Shown in pieces: positions 23,461-34,767 of a stretch of DNA of 64,000 nt (its first letter is position 1; the number at the start of each line of letters is the position of its first letter). The notes beneath the pieces are model-generated. The model ran no database searches, was not told where the DNA came from, and was given only the letters and a program-made list of their open reading frames with translations. The stretch lies in contig JARGXX010000109.1 in assembly GCA_030374765.1 (NCBI GenBank), forward strand, positions 434,001 through 498,000, given 5' to 3'. The translations under genes and the position numbers were made by a program. The stretch comes from Agarophyton chilense. Its lineage: Eukaryota; Rhodophyta; Florideophyceae; Gracilariales; Gracilariaceae.

Positions 23461-24990
23461 AGTTGACAAAAGCACGAACGAGTTTCTCTTGGTAGAGTGA
23501 CCAGAGCCCCACCGTTAACAACGGACGTCGTACTACAACCTACTACCTTCCCCGGTAATGGGAAATCCTGAACGGACAGTTCGCCTTCGCGACCAGAGAT
23601 TCTTCCGCAGATAACCCGCAGCTTGTCTGACCTACCAAAGCATTCGGAAACTGTCATTACAGGCTCTTCTACCTCAAAGAATAAATCTCGGATAACACCG
23701 ACAATTGTCATTAGGCTGACCCCACGTACTGAGGTAATCACGACTCCCGTGAACCCTCCTAAGGAGGAGGAGGCTACAGAAGAAGATGCTACAATAATTG
23801 TCCGGCGATTACCGGGAGTCCCACTGACGAAGATACAATTACTCGCAAGTTGGAGATGACTGACCACTCCATAGATGAAAAACCCGCACCTGAACGGAAA
23901 CCTGAAGGGATAACAACGGAAACTATACCTCTTGTAGAGGAGAAGACTACACTGGTCAAGACTCCTCCGTGGGGAATGCATGAGCGCACTCGTAAACCCA
24001 AGGAACCGCAGACGTTAAAAGAAGTGACAGCCGATCCGGATGCTCTGATATCCGTTGATCTCGACAAGGAGGATAAGGGAAACGCAGAAGCGTAGAAGAG
24101 AAGAAGATCGCCATTGCGGGGAAAGATGAAGGAAGTTTATGAATCAAACCAGGTTGGTACTGCTTAAGGGAGGAATTCACATGTACTTTACAGCACAACG
24201 CTGCAAAACAACGGCGCACTTCACAGTACCACTTTGAGACGTTATGCCACCCACGCGTAAGCCGCAAACCGTCATCAAACTGTTCTCTGACTTGACAGTG
24301 CAGAAAAGATGCCCTGGATGGTACTGTACTTTACAACCTCGCTGACACACGGTGTCGTGGCCCGGCGAATGTTTATGCCAAGCCAATGACAGTCGCTTTG
24401 ACCCTCTGGGTATTCCGTCGCCCTACAAAAGGAGTGTGAAGGACGAGATTCCCCGCCATGACGGATTTTTCAATCGCAAACGGCATTCTGCTGTTTTCAG
24501 GAAGACACCGCTCATCGGTTTGAAGTCCAATCCCCGCGGACCTACTCTGGGTTAACTCAAAATTGCCAGAGTTTCACGAAGAGCCAGATGGTGATCGACT
24601 TGGTCGCTTGTAGCGAAAGTTACAATTACTCCGTCACCACGGTTCTCGACGAAGTTGCGATTGATCCAAACACGTTCCGAAGTTGGAAAGCCTCACTTGA
24701 GGCTCGCGCCTAAACTCTTTTGAGTACTACAAAAGATCTGTAGACCTTAATACGTCATGAGGACAGAAATACCCAAGGGGTATACCCACAGAAGTGTGTG
24801 GTGGATCACGTTGTTCGTCACGAAATCACTTCAACTGGAGACTATCGTTTTCAAAATCCGATGTTATGGATACAATCCTGCCGAATATACTTGGGAACCT
24901 GTTGCACATTTACCGAGATCCAAAATTTTATCCTATCACCGAAGAACCGGTACACCGCTACCTTCAAACTTGGATTGTGCCCATGTTGGG
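23461..24990 (+). pseudogene. Gypsy-1 linker and C-terminal chromodomain
   Basis: After integrase comes a Thr/Pro/Glu-rich linker in shifting frames (23623-24095, with IVIRLTPRTEVITTPV and KPAPERKPEGITTETIP). The chromodomain spans about 24795-24985 with a frameshift in its middle: VDHVVRHEITSTGDY in one frame, then YNPAEYTWEPVAHLPRSK and ILSYHRRTGTPLPS in the other. The same domain in Gypsy-2 reads through without a break. In chromoviruses such domains bind histone marks and steer integration into heterochromatin. A GAAGTC-rich short tandem repeat follows at about 25008-25070. Confidence 0.75.
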
Positions 24991-25978
24991 TAAACCGAAA
25001 CGGTAATGAAGTAATGAAGTCAAAGAAGTCGAAGAAGTCAAGAAGTCGAGAAGTCGAACAAGTCGAGGAGCACAGAAGTTATTATGAAAAGATGATTTCT
25101 ACAACTACTCAAGTCACCTGTCCACTAGATGGAGGTGAGTCTATCTTCCTTTGCGACAACTACGCCCCAGTGGAAGGACCAGCCCCACTTTGGTAGGCAC
25201 CAGCATTTAGTTGATAGCTCTACGCCGCAAGGGATAGAAGCTCTCCCATACCAACTACGTTGGGAGGGATTTCCTCACCAATTGATTGGAGATGAAGGCG
25301 CATCGCCGCAACTTGCGGATCAACCGGACTCCATGCGAGCGTTGTATATCTCTAACCCACCGTAGTATCCGTATCGCCACTCGAAACGGCTACTATCATA
25401 GGAACAGTCCCTCCAGAGGCGACAACATCCTGGTTATCCAAGTTGGTATCATCGCTATCGATGGTAACCGGAGAGGTGTCAGAGTATAAAAATCCAGTTG
25501 TTTGTCCTGCTGGGATGCTCCGAGTCAGTTGGCGCAACGCCCCCGCATGGGCAGTGGTCGTCACCACACCCTCCTATGGGTCGTAGTACATAAAGTCACC
25601 AGCACCTTGATGCCGGCGTCCCGGAGACCGATCATACGGAGAGGCTTGTCCGTGAGCGCAGTTCGAAGGAGGGACAGTATCCCAATCGACACTGTCGATG
25701 ACATTCAGCAAGTAATAAGTTTCACTACAATTCTAGTCAGAGTCCAATGCTGGGTAGAGACTAAGTGCTCGAATTGTTGACCGAAGGGCCATCGGAAGAC
25801 ATCACAATCGGTTCTGATCATAGGCCTCCGAAAGGATGAATGCCGCAAAGAGGAATGCCCATTCGGCCAAGACCAAGTTCAAGTATCCCGAGTGCTCATC
25901 GGCTACCAATCTTGAACATACGTAGGTAAGACACGGAGGAAGTTCTACATAATACCCACGGGGTACTTCGACCTGATT

Positions 25979-26870
25979 CTACCATCTGGGAAAGGGTACG
26001 TACTTCCCTCGAAGAAAAAGCGGATTGAGGTGTTCAACCTCAACGTTCGGATACGGCAAGAAACACCCAAATCGGGAACGAGCTTTTCGCTTGAAGTGGA
26101 TCATCTGACAAAAGGATCTCTGAGATTGTCTCGATATATATCGAAATTTCGCTCGGAGAATCAGTCTCCTCCAACACATCATGTGTGGAGAAAGCTTGTG
26201 AACACGAGTACCAGGGTACTCTGTTTCCGAATAGGCAGCTACGTTATCCCCATAGGATATTTCACCGTGAGTTCGGTAGAAATCCAAATCACAGTTCTAC
26301 TCCAACGGTACAGGAGAGTCACCGAAAGTACGGTTGAGTCGCTGAAAGGCCAGACGCGCCATATCGTACCTCGCATCATCTAGACATTCATTTCTGCAGC
26401 GTAGGAGCGTATTAGGGTCAACAGCGATGCGGGTCCTCTAATCGAAGGAACGGACAATTTGAACCGGAAGTTCACCCGGAAGGTACTCATCCGCCACAAT
26501 AGGATTCGATCAACTAATTGTTGAGAACCATATTGGGATGGAACCGGGGGGTCTGGAATAGAGGAAATTGTCCTGAAAAGTATCTCGCACCACCAGCGAT
26601 TTGCGCGATATCCAATCAGATTCTTTCGCTGAGACGAACATCGCTTGAGGCGAATTCCACACGGAAGCGTCGAAGAGGTTATTCACGAAAGGTTGCGAAG
26701 TATCTTGAGGAAGCAGAGTTGATAGGAAAGCACTGTGGTAATGTGATACCGCGGAGCTCGGCGCACCGGTAGGGACTTGATTGTTGTTGTTCATTCCGTC
26801 TGGAAAAGATTGACCAGGCTGCCATTTAGCAGAAGAGGAGATGTTGGAATTACTCGAGCTCAGTGAGTCA
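25979..26870 (-). pseudogene. Antisense ORF relic in Gypsy-1, homologous to the Gypsy-2 LTR ORF
   Basis: On the minus strand, opposite to the element, a decayed protein can be read from about 26870 (Ser-rich start, then MNNNNQVPTGAPSS from 26794) to 25979. Its C-terminal half aligns residue by residue with the ORF inside the Gypsy-2 LTRs: EYLPGELP against EMLPGDLP, RTRIAV against RNRIAI, RTHGEISYGDN against RTRGEMSYCDR, and MCWRRLILRAKFRY against LCWVRPILRAELRY. Two in-frame stops (one TAG where Gypsy-2 has Trp) and an internal deletion show it is dead. No known domain recognised. Homology at the protein level between two diverged elements argues that this strand was once under coding selection. 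Confidence 0.75.
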
Positions 26871-26987
26871 GACGAGAGTTTCTTACGAGAAACCCGAACA
26901 TCGGTGACACCCTTGATGGAAGGACTGCCTTTTTAAGGTGTTCGTACGTCGCTTCGGATTGTGATATTTCCCCCCGTACTCCAACTT

Positions 26988-27001
26988 TAAGGAGGGGGAC
27001 A
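26988..27001 (+). other. Gypsy-1 polypurine tract
   Basis: TTTAAGGAGGGGGACA directly precedes the 3' LTR start TGTAAAGC at 27002 and has the purine run expected of a plus-strand primer. Confidence 0.7.
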
Positions 27002-28454
27002 TGTAAAGCAGGGCGTGCGCGTATATTTGGTCGGGGCACTATTCATATGGCGTCCGATTTATCGGGGACCACGTTGATGGTTTTATGAGTAATATTAGTT
27101 TTTAGTATTTAAGACACCTTAGAAGGTATGTTAGTTAAGTCTCTCCAGTTGTCGTATATTGGCAAAAGGTCTGACCTTTGAGGTTTTCAATATACTACAC
27201 TGAACCTGTAGGTGATAGATGCGCGGGATCATCGGCCATGCAGCTCCGGGCGAGCTACCATCTAGGTGTTGTCAGCCACGTGTAGTGTTGACATGTACCT
27301 TCTGGTTGAGTAATTGTGAGTACCTGTAATTCTAATTATACCTATTTTAGTACAGTAGTGGAGTGGCCACCTGGCACTGTAGCCAGTGCTGGCCAGGTCT
27401 CTGACACTAGGTCAGAGACCGTGCCTTGCTGGCACGTCCCGGGTGATCTGGAGAGTGCAGTCCACTGCATATAAGGAACTGCACCTCCCCCATTCTTATC
27501 TAATAAAGACAGGTACCACTTGGGTTACGACTATACCTTTTGGTTCATCGTTTCTCAACTACCACACAGGCTTTCCCGCGCGTCGACGCCTACCATCGTT
27601 CACCTACACGGTATAGGCTAGTTGCCCCGCCGTTTGCCCTTGCGGGTTTTCACGGTGCCCTGTTACCATCGAGGTTTATTACGTCTACCTTCTAAGGTTG
27701 AGCGTCAACACGCTCCCTACGGTTAAGTGGCACCACGCTCCCGAGACAAGACAGTACCATACCCCAGAGGTGTTTGTACGACAACAGTAGCCCCGTAGTG
27801 GACAGATGGACGTGCGACGCTGGGGTTACACGCATGATACGTGTATGGACCAGGATTGGTTTGCACTATTACAGTCTACACGTGTAGTTCACTGTGTATA
27901 ATAGACTTAAGCGATAGCTTCACCGCCATCGCTACCACCAAGTAAATGGTAACCGAGTGCTTGGCTCTAGTTTATGTCGCCTACGCGAGTCTCCATCTCT
28001 TAACGGGAGGAAATGCGACTGGTTTGTCTAATTGAACCCCTCGGGAAGCTCAGGCGTCACTGTACCATCGTTATTGGTGCGTTTCTTTCTTTTGTTTGTT
28101 TTCCTGTGTTTAGGACAGTACACTGATCCTGCATAGGGTTGTTGTTACCCGTCTTGGTTTCGCTTATCCAGTGTGGATACCCCTTTCATAGATCTGTACG
28201 CTTGGTTGTGCGTTCTATTGCGCCGTACATTTTAGCCCTACACTTTGGCGTTGTCCACGAAATATCCTTGTCCTTGGATCCCCCTTTGGTTCTTCTCCTT
28301 TTCCCGGGATCCTCACCTGCGTAAGTATTTCCTGAATCGCTGTGGTTTTACACCCACACATCGGTAGCACGAAGGATCGTTCGCTGAGTTACCTCTCTTC
28401 GTGAGAGCCGGACTCGAACAACCGAGAGGTATTTATCCATTAGGGATTTCTCTA
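27002..28454 (+). repeat. Gypsy-1 3' LTR, interrupted by a solo LTR
   Basis: Aligns with 16610-17425 in two parts, 27002-27149 and 27789-28454. The interruption is the solo LTR at 27150-27783. Subtracting it and its duplicated 5 bp leaves about 814 bp, essentially the length of the 5' LTR. Confidence 0.85.
27150..27783 (+). mobile_element. Solo LTR (634 bp) of an unrelated retrotransposon
   Basis: Begins TGTCGTA and ends TACGACA, a 7-bp inverted terminus with the TG...CA ends of LTRs. The flanks are CCAGT (27145-27149) and ACAGT (27784-27788); the uninterrupted 5' LTR of Gypsy-1 has ACAGT once at this position, so a 5-bp target was duplicated. Inside are a TATA-like CATATAAGG near 27468 and an AATAAA at 27502-27507, the promoter and polyadenylation signals expected in an LTR. 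No internal element sequence remains. Confidence 0.85.
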
Positions 28455-28576
28455 CGGAGAGATATGTGAAGGAGCGACAATAAAAGTCGAGCCTTGTAAA
28501 CAGCCGGGTCTTAAGTATCTCACAGACGCCACGTGGACTATCCGAACTCAGCTGGGCTCATTTCGAAAATGTTTTA

Positions 28577-28912
28577 TTTTAATTAGTTTAATATGTTAGC
28601 ATAAAGGTGCCAGGAAGATCCTAGCGCCTCGCCATTGCTATTTAATTGGCTTGAGTGACTTTTCTCTTCCAGAGTAATTAAGGCACCGTTAGCATACTAC
28701 ATTACCGCCTTTCGTACATCAGTTCTATAAAGTGGTCTTCAAGCCATCGTTTCCTTATCTTGGATCTGTAGGACTACGTGGTAAACGCCAGCCTATTGTA
28801 CCAAGTAATGTGGGAGTGCTATTGTCAGGGGTACGAACCATGGAACCCGTTCTACCACGCTATCTCAGGTTGAGACCAGTATGCTGACCCACTAGTCATT
28901 GCGTTACAGGCT
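28577..28912 (-). repeat. Candidate tRNA-derived SINE, copy 2
   Basis: The second copy of the 15648-15988 repeat, same orientation. The B-box is slightly decayed on the minus strand (GGTTCGTACCC) and the A-box region reads GGTCAGCATACTGG. The minus-strand 3' end runs into an A/T-rich tail (AAATAAAAC). It lies just outside the Gypsy-1 3' end. Confidence 0.6.
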
Positions 28913-29184
28913 GCATTGAGCTGAAGCACTCCGGTCGTGCTTGGTTGAAGTTATTACCGTCTTGCGAAACGGGAGTTTCACTGCTAGCAGAAAAGTATAT
29001 ATATGCCGAGAGCTTGGACTGCAGGCGGCTGTAGGTTTCCTTATATAGGCTCCCACCACCGCCGTGACGGCCGGGCGGCTGACGGAAGACTTACAGCCAT
29101 GTCCTAATCCCCGGTATTCTTCACACATATACACCAGTGTATATCAAACATACTGAGTGTTTATACGCTGTAGGTAATCCACTA

Positions 29185-31310
29185 CCCCCAGTAACTGCAA
29201 AAAATGTGGGTCACATTAATTACGGTAAGATATATCATCTCCTAGAAACCACTATTATTGTGGGCCACCTGTTCACTTGTACCACATTATTTAAGGTGCA
29301 AAGGCAAATAATGTTGGCCAAATTAAAAATTTAAGACCCAAATGATGTGGGTATCGTTTCACTCTGTCTCCCGAATCAGTCGCTACATCGCATTTACGCC
29401 ACCACTTTACCATCAAAGTGATCTCGATGTTTAGCCATAATTTCTTGAAGCTTGGGGAAAAGCTGGCGCTCCTCCCATATCCCGTTCACATTCAATGATA
29501 GACCTGTCCTAATCATTGCCTTCCAAGCATACGTTAACCCATCAACATCTCTTTGACGATTGACATCACGAATAGCAAGCATTGCTAACCTCAAAAGTAC
29601 GCTTTTCCAGGATTCTTCAGTTTTCCTGATGCCCCCCAAGCCCCCTGTGCAATCTTGTTCATCTTGTAGTTCTCCCATCTCGTATTCCAAGCATTCTTGA
29701 TTTTCTGAATGACGAACGAATCGGCCGGTTGCACAAGATGTGTGGCATTGGGGGGAAAGTATCTAATCCCAGTATGAATGTTTTCCAGCGCTTTCGCAAG
29801 AGGGATTGTGAGATTGTGGCCACTGCAATTGTCTACAAACAAAATTCTTTTTCGATTGTGCGGTAGTCTCGAAATAACTTTCTGTTCTCCCAACCGCTGC
29901 GGCATTACAACTGTGTCCACCCAGCCCTTCGGTCCGCACCGGTACGAAACATAAGGCACGTCATCTGGGACACCCTTGATAGGATAACTGTGGTTTTTGT
30001 TCTGGAATACCATGAACACTGGTTCTATCCTTGCGTCACGTCCTCCACTGATTCTGACCACCATTGTCATTCCCGCCCCACCAGACACGACATCGGAGTA
30101 CTTTACCTCCTTTTCCCCACAAAAGCCTAGAGTTCTTCCGTTGTCCATGTTTATCACGAAATGTGTTTCGTCTGCATTCTCCACATCGTCTTCATTTATC
30201 TGTCCGCTGCGGAAAGCTCTGCAAAGATTTCCAAGATGAAAAGCTACCTCTTTATGAATCATTTCATCCTTCTGTGGTGATAAAAGATGCTTTCCTGTTT
30301 GGGCCCTGCTAACAATTCGATATTTTTCCTTTAAGTTTTGGATCCACCGTCGCGTGATACGTTGCGATAGAGGTCTGTTATCGGAAGGCTCGAGCAAAAA
30401 CTTGTGGCCACTCTGATTTTCCGAAGTGGAAATCAACTGCAGTGCAAGGATTTCTAGAGTCCTCCAGTTGAATTTGACACCCAACTTCCCAAGGCGATCG
30501 AATTCTGCGAGCATGTACAAATGTAGCGCATTGATCCACAATCTCGTTTTCCGTCCTTTTCCGCACAATGCCTTCAGATTTACCCTTTTCAAACCTTTGT
30601 ATGTTCCTCTGGTTATTGATTTACTCACACCGGAAGATTTCATAGTCTCATCTTCGTTAGTGTACTGTGCTCTTGAGCGCCAAAGGCGGATGGCCTTTTG
30701 CAGATTGGCCTTCTGGGAGCTGCAAAACAAATGCTGAAAACGTATCACTTCTTTTGATATAATGTGTCGTGAACCATTTATGTTTGACTCGTTTACCATC
30801 CAGGCAACAACTTTGGCGCGATCAGCGATGGTGAGCACGTTATGGACTCTTCTTCTCGTCACGAGTGTGCTGGCTTTTTCAATGGGTGAACTTGTAGTTT
30901 GGTTAGGGATATTAATCGGTGTTTCAATTTGTGCGGAGAGTTGGTTTTGTTCGTCGTTGACTGCGTTTCGTCGCTGTACACTACGTTGAAATGCTGCGAC
31001 GATTGGTGATCCACTCGTAGGCACTGCCATTTGGGGAGAAATAGATAAGTGTTGGGAGGAGTCGATGGGTAGTATCAGTCACAGGAGAATCAGAACTGAC
31101 AATCGTGTGGTTTATTGAACCATTCGCAGGACTTTCGCGCCTTTTTCTGAGCACTTGAATTTCTTGTTGAACGTCTCACATGTGGCACTTACGGTTCAGC
31201 CCACATTAATTTCGCCACGACCAGGTTTGCTTGCACCTTTAATAACGTGGGCCACAATAAATCTGTTACCACACTATTTGTGCACCCGCATTAAATGCAG
31301 TTACTGGGTG
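29185..31310 (-). mobile_element. pogo-like DNA transposon with TA target duplication
   Basis: Perfect 13-bp terminal inverted repeats CCCAGTAACTGCA (29187-29199) and TGCAGTTACTGGG (31296-31308), with two more terminal bases (CC against CA) before a TA dinucleotide on each side (29183-29184 and 31311-31312). Subterminal words (TGTGGGCCAC, TTTAAGGTGCAA) also recur in inverted orientation. One minus-strand transposase gene fills the inside. The total is 2126 bp. 28913-29182 outside the left end holds nothing assignable. Confidence 0.85.
29394..31030 (-). pseudogene. pogo/Tigger-type DDE transposase with one frameshift
   Basis: The main frame runs from an ATG at 31030 for 479 residues. The N-terminal third is basic and should hold the DNA-binding HTH (a W-x-R-R-W word near residue 226). 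The catalytic domain of DDE_1 type has Asp 287 in VENADETHF, Asp 400 in LFVDNCSGHN (the D-N-C-S-x-H signature of pogo transposases) and Asp 437 in HLVQPADSFVIQKIK, giving DD36D. After residue 460 the frame shifts in a C-run near 29628-29640; the other frame continues with RKTEESWKSVLLRLAML to a stop at 29394. A single homopolymer indel therefore separates this gene from a full-length reading of about 545 residues. It could be a sequencing error or a real recent loss. Confidence 0.82.
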
Positions 31311-33089
31311 TACTGTTATCAAGGATCCAGTTCTAATAATTATGGGGGTCTCGTAATTCGTACAGTGTTCCAGCATTGCTGGAACACACTTTTATGGAGT
31401 GCCAGCAGGATCTTCACTCTGTATTTCACCGCTGGCGTCGAAAGCCATAATGGCGCATAAGGAAAAATAGTATAGTTGTTATAATTTTATTGGTTAGTAT
31501 GCTGCTTTAATCGCTGCTAGCAGCAATTAGAGTAACCTAGAGGCACATAGTAGTAACTATCGAGTAGTAATGCGTTTTAACTTCTTTTTCGAGGTTCCAG
31601 ATCTCTATAAAAAGGACTCTGATTTCTCCGAGTTCTTTCCCGGACGACTTCAACCAACAATTAACACCCAACAACATTATTTTCCTTTGGCTTCGAGCCC
31701 TTCAACTTTATCAAAAAGGTGAGGCGTTTGCCGCCTGGGGTCCAGTGAGGCGACTGCCGCTGGAAGAGCAACCCCATACATTATAAAAAAATCTGTGAGG
31801 CGTTTGCCGCAGTACAGCGGTCCAGTGAGGCATTAGCCGCTGGGCGGAGCACCCCCTGTCAGCCCACTGCACCGGTTGAAGCGCCCTCGACGTGGACGGG
31901 AGACGGTCTGTGTGTACCAACGGTACTGGGTCTGTCTAGAGAGCCCCCACAGAGTGGAAAGCCTGTGACGGTCGTAAAGACTTGGTGGCGATCTGGGATC
32001 TAGTACTGGACAGGAAACTGCCGCAAGTGGTGCCGCGTAACCTTTCCTGCAAAAGGACAGCTTCGGGTATAGAGTGAAAACATATCCTTTTGTTATTACC
32101 TCTCCTCGGGAAGCCTTTTAGGGATTGTACACGCCTGCTTCTGGACAACGCAGAAGTGGGAAGGCTGAAGAAATCGTTACACATCCGGAGCGTCTGACCG
32201 GAAGCCAGGGTGTCTGACCCCTAGTGACTATTGACATAAGTCTTTGGTTGCGTTGGTTTAAGAAGTTTAAGAAGATCATTTCAAAACATTTATATCTCAT
32301 TTCATCTATTTGGAAAGTTCAGTAACGGAAAAGGCTTTATTACGCCGAAGTTTACTGTAACGTCAAGCACACGCGTCACACCAATGATGGCGCCCACAAA
32401 TGACAATAAAATTGGGTCTGTGTTTCAAATTGCCCTGTGTTTGAAATTACCCTGGTCGGGAAGGGTACATGTTTGATTATTTTTTGAATTATTATTTTAT
32501 TTGAACTCAAGCTCTGGCTTGTTTGGTCTTGTTTTCTATCCCAAGCAGGAGTGTATTTCTGAACTGAGTGGGTTTATGCAAGGAATGAAAATTCAGTTGT
32601 TTTCTACTTATTATGCTGGTGAGGACGGAGCACTGGTTCCAAGGAAAGTACGAAAAATATCTCTGGTGTGATAATCCTTCAACAGACAGACAGTTGCCAA
32701 GCACCTACTTTCCAAAGTCGTTCACCATGCTATTTCTGTCGGCTGGGACTCAGCTTCCTTCGGAAACGATTGCATTCCATAGAGTTGGGTGCTTCGGGAT
32801 TTCTCTTTTCCCTTAGAAGCACACAGATGCCTGCGTTGTTCCGAATTCCACTGCCAGCTTGAGCCCAAACACATAAAAGTTTGCAACCTAAATTGTGACT
32901 AAATGAAGTGTAGAGAGGTATTGTGAAAATTTGGACGTCAAACTCTAGTCCTCTTCTTGTACTTTCTTTTCCTCGGCCAAAATTTGCCTTGTTCAGCCCA
33001 AATAGTCTGCATACTTTGATAGTTTGCTGGTGATGAGTGGAACATTAGGCTTCCTAGAAGCTCTACTAGAAACACAAACTCCCGTAGTT
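31311..33089. other. Unassigned stretch with LTR-like signals and repeats
   Basis: No protein gene supportable. It holds a perfect 23-nt palindrome (31365-31387), a TATAAAAA at 31606-31613 followed by a pyrimidine-rich leader, two copies of a GTGAGGCGTTTGCCGC...GGTCCAGTGAGGC unit (31720-31768 and 31795-31848), and an AATAAA near 32404. These could be parts of another solo LTR, but I found neither its partner nor flanking duplications. Confidence 0.4.
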
Positions 33090-33958
33090 CTGTCTGTAGG
33101 ACAATGCCCCCAAGGGGGAAAACCTACGAAGACGTCCGGATCTTCCTCTCACGAGGTAACCGGCGCGGTAGAGCCCTCCCAGGGATCGGCGCGCAATGCC
33201 GGGTGTAAGCCGGAGCCGAACCGTCGCGACGGGCGCAGGGAGGCTGAAAGAAGCCGAGAATATCCGCCGAAGCGGTGCTTGCATATCCTCGGAGGAGGCA
33301 AAACCCACGAGAGTGGCGAGAACGACAGGTGTCAGTGCGAGCCGCAAGAGCGGGAATTGCCCAATGAAGGGGAGGAAAAGTGAAGGAAAATGGGAACGGA
33401 GGCAAGAGGGCGAGGTTGACCACGAGTCGCAAGAGGGGACTCGGGAATAGCCGGCACTGCCGGGTGTAGCAAACCGTATACACGGGCGGAACCACGAAAG
33501 TGGGAATAGATACCCAACACACGAAGGCTGCTTGAACGTCCAAGGGGGTTGGGAAGCCGTGCACCACGGGAAATCCCTCCGTAAGGAGTTGTATATCCGC
33601 GCAGGCGGTTCGACCAAGAGCCAAGATCTGGAAGACCAAGATCACCCTTGTTGGGGAGACTTTACTGGACCGGCGGCCGCGAGGCTGGCGGCCTAAGTAC
33701 TGTAGTCACCGTAGAATAGAATAAATAAAGTCGATCCTAAATAGCTAAATGTCCATCTAACAAAGGGGCCAATCTGGCGGCCACGTGTGGCGCGGGCGCT
33801 GCGGCCACGTGTATGGAACCCGGTCCCGCCGGTGCATCACCGGCGTTCCGGCCATCGCCGTGAAAACGGATTACTCCTACTCATAACGAGGTTGCACGCC
33901 GGAGGCTCCAGAAAAAACTGAAGTCCCCAAAAACCTCCCTGGAGGACGTTGCTCTTCA

Positions 33959-33976
33959 TATCCCCCCCCTTAAGAC
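33959..33976 (-). other. Former polypurine tract inside the Gypsy-2 LTR
   Basis: On the minus strand CTTAAGGGGGGGGATATG parallels the Gypsy-1 polypurine tract TTTAAGGAGGGGGACATG both in sequence and in position, next to the start of the antisense ORF. A copy also occurs in the other LTR near 43115-43130. It marks where the LTR began before it was lengthened. Confidence 0.55.
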
Positions 33977-34005
33977 AGGGCGAACACCTCGAAGAGGAAG
34001 TCGGC

Positions 34006-34767
34006 ATGGCAGCTCGTCATGATAAGAGCGCGTCCTACACCGGGTCTCCGGAAACCAACACACCTTCACCAAGGATCCCACGCACGCTCTTCGCATCCGA
34101 TTCCAACCACAGCACACCAACACGCACCATGTCCAACCCCGACCGTCATAACACATCTGCGACTTCCGCCCTTGGCGGTTCCACCGGCTTCCGGTCCGCG
34201 ACCCACCCTGGGGATGTTACCAATCTCGCGTACGAAGACCGCCGTATTGGCGCCCGCTTTCGCGGACAGGCGGACCCACCGCAGTGGCCGACCTACGACG
34301 CCCTTGTGGGTGCAAATCCGAGAACTCGGCATGGCTCCGCGATGTTGCGGTATGCGCCTTGGTTTCACCGATTGGCTGTCCGCGACGAGGATTTGATCCA
34401 CTCCTACACCGATAATTCGGAGATGCTCCCGGGCGACCTGCCCGGCGTGGTGACCATGTCCTGGGATTGGCGTAATCGTATCGCCATCCCGGTACACCAC
34501 ATACTCCGCCGACGCGGTGAATCCTCTGCGGAGGCTCAGGCCGCGCTTGTGCGGATCGCTTATCTCAGGCACCATCGGGCGCCTTTCGAGTTCCCGATAC
34601 CGCCAGATGTCGAATTCGACGTCCACCTTTGCCGCACTCGCGGGGAAATGTCGTACTGTGACCGTCTTAACGGATTGGAAACCCTCGCTTGGAGGGGCAC
34701 ACCGATCGCTCGGCAAGAAGCCCTTTGCTGGGTACGACCGATTCTTCGGGCAGAGCTCCGCTATTAA
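34006..34767 (+). CDS. Antisense ORF in Gypsy-2 3' LTR, unknown protein
   Basis: The ORF is open from 33949; the first ATG is at 34006, giving 253 residues and a TAA at 34765. It runs against the element. The first 80 residues are Ser/Thr/Pro/His-rich and look disordered. From about residue 85 the protein looks folded, with Trp, Arg and hydrophobic residues: RIGARFRGQADPPQWPTYDA, then LRYAPWFHRLAVRDEDLIH, then LPGDLPGVVTMSWDWRNRI, then RTRGEMSYCDR and LCWVRPILRAEL. The C-terminal part is homologous to a decayed antisense ORF in Gypsy-1. No known family recognised; there is no signal peptide, membrane segment or Cys/His cluster. Transcription would start inside the LTR, opposite to the element. 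Function unknown. Confidence 0.6.
   Translation: MAARHDKSASYTGSPETNTPSPRIPRTLFASDSNHSTPTRTMSNPDRHNTSATSALGGSTGFRSATHPGDVTNLAYEDRRIGARFRGQADPPQWPTYDALVGANPRTRHGSAMLRYAPWFHRLAVRDEDLIHSYTDNSEMLPGDLPGVVTMSWDWRNRIAIPVHHILRRRGESSAEAQAALVRIAYLRHHRAPFEFPIPPDVEFDVHLCRTRGEMSYCDRLNGLETLAWRGTPIARQEALCWVRPILRAELRY

Larger units (their letters stand above)
16610..28454 (+). mobile_element. Gypsy-1: decayed chromodomain Gypsy retrotransposon with nested solo LTR
   Basis: The element has 816-bp LTRs (5' at 16610-17425, 3' at 27002-28454 once the 634-bp insertion and its 5-bp duplication are subtracted), a primer-binding site at 17428 and a polypurine tract at 26988-27001. The 5-bp flanks GGGAG (16605-16609) and CGGAG (28455-28459) match at 4 of 5 positions. 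The internal order is gag, protease, RT, RNase H, integrase with GPY/F motif, a low-complexity linker and a C-terminal chromodomain, that is, a chromovirus layout. Frames are broken in many places and some catalytic residues are changed. An antisense ORF relic lies between chromodomain and 3' LTR. The LTRs differ visibly by many substitutions, so the insertion is old. Confidence 0.88.

Noticed and set aside
33066-33645. Minus-strand ORFs of 173-189 residues at the Gypsy-2 LTR ends, also at 42203-42800
   Set aside because: They overlap each other in two frames in a GC-rich LTR end, span the LTR edge, and have no counterpart in Gypsy-1.
34066-34716. Minus-strand ORF opposite the antisense ORF (also 43221-44024)
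   Set aside because: Mirror of the plus-strand ORF. Only the plus-strand protein aligns with the Gypsy-1 relic and looks folded.
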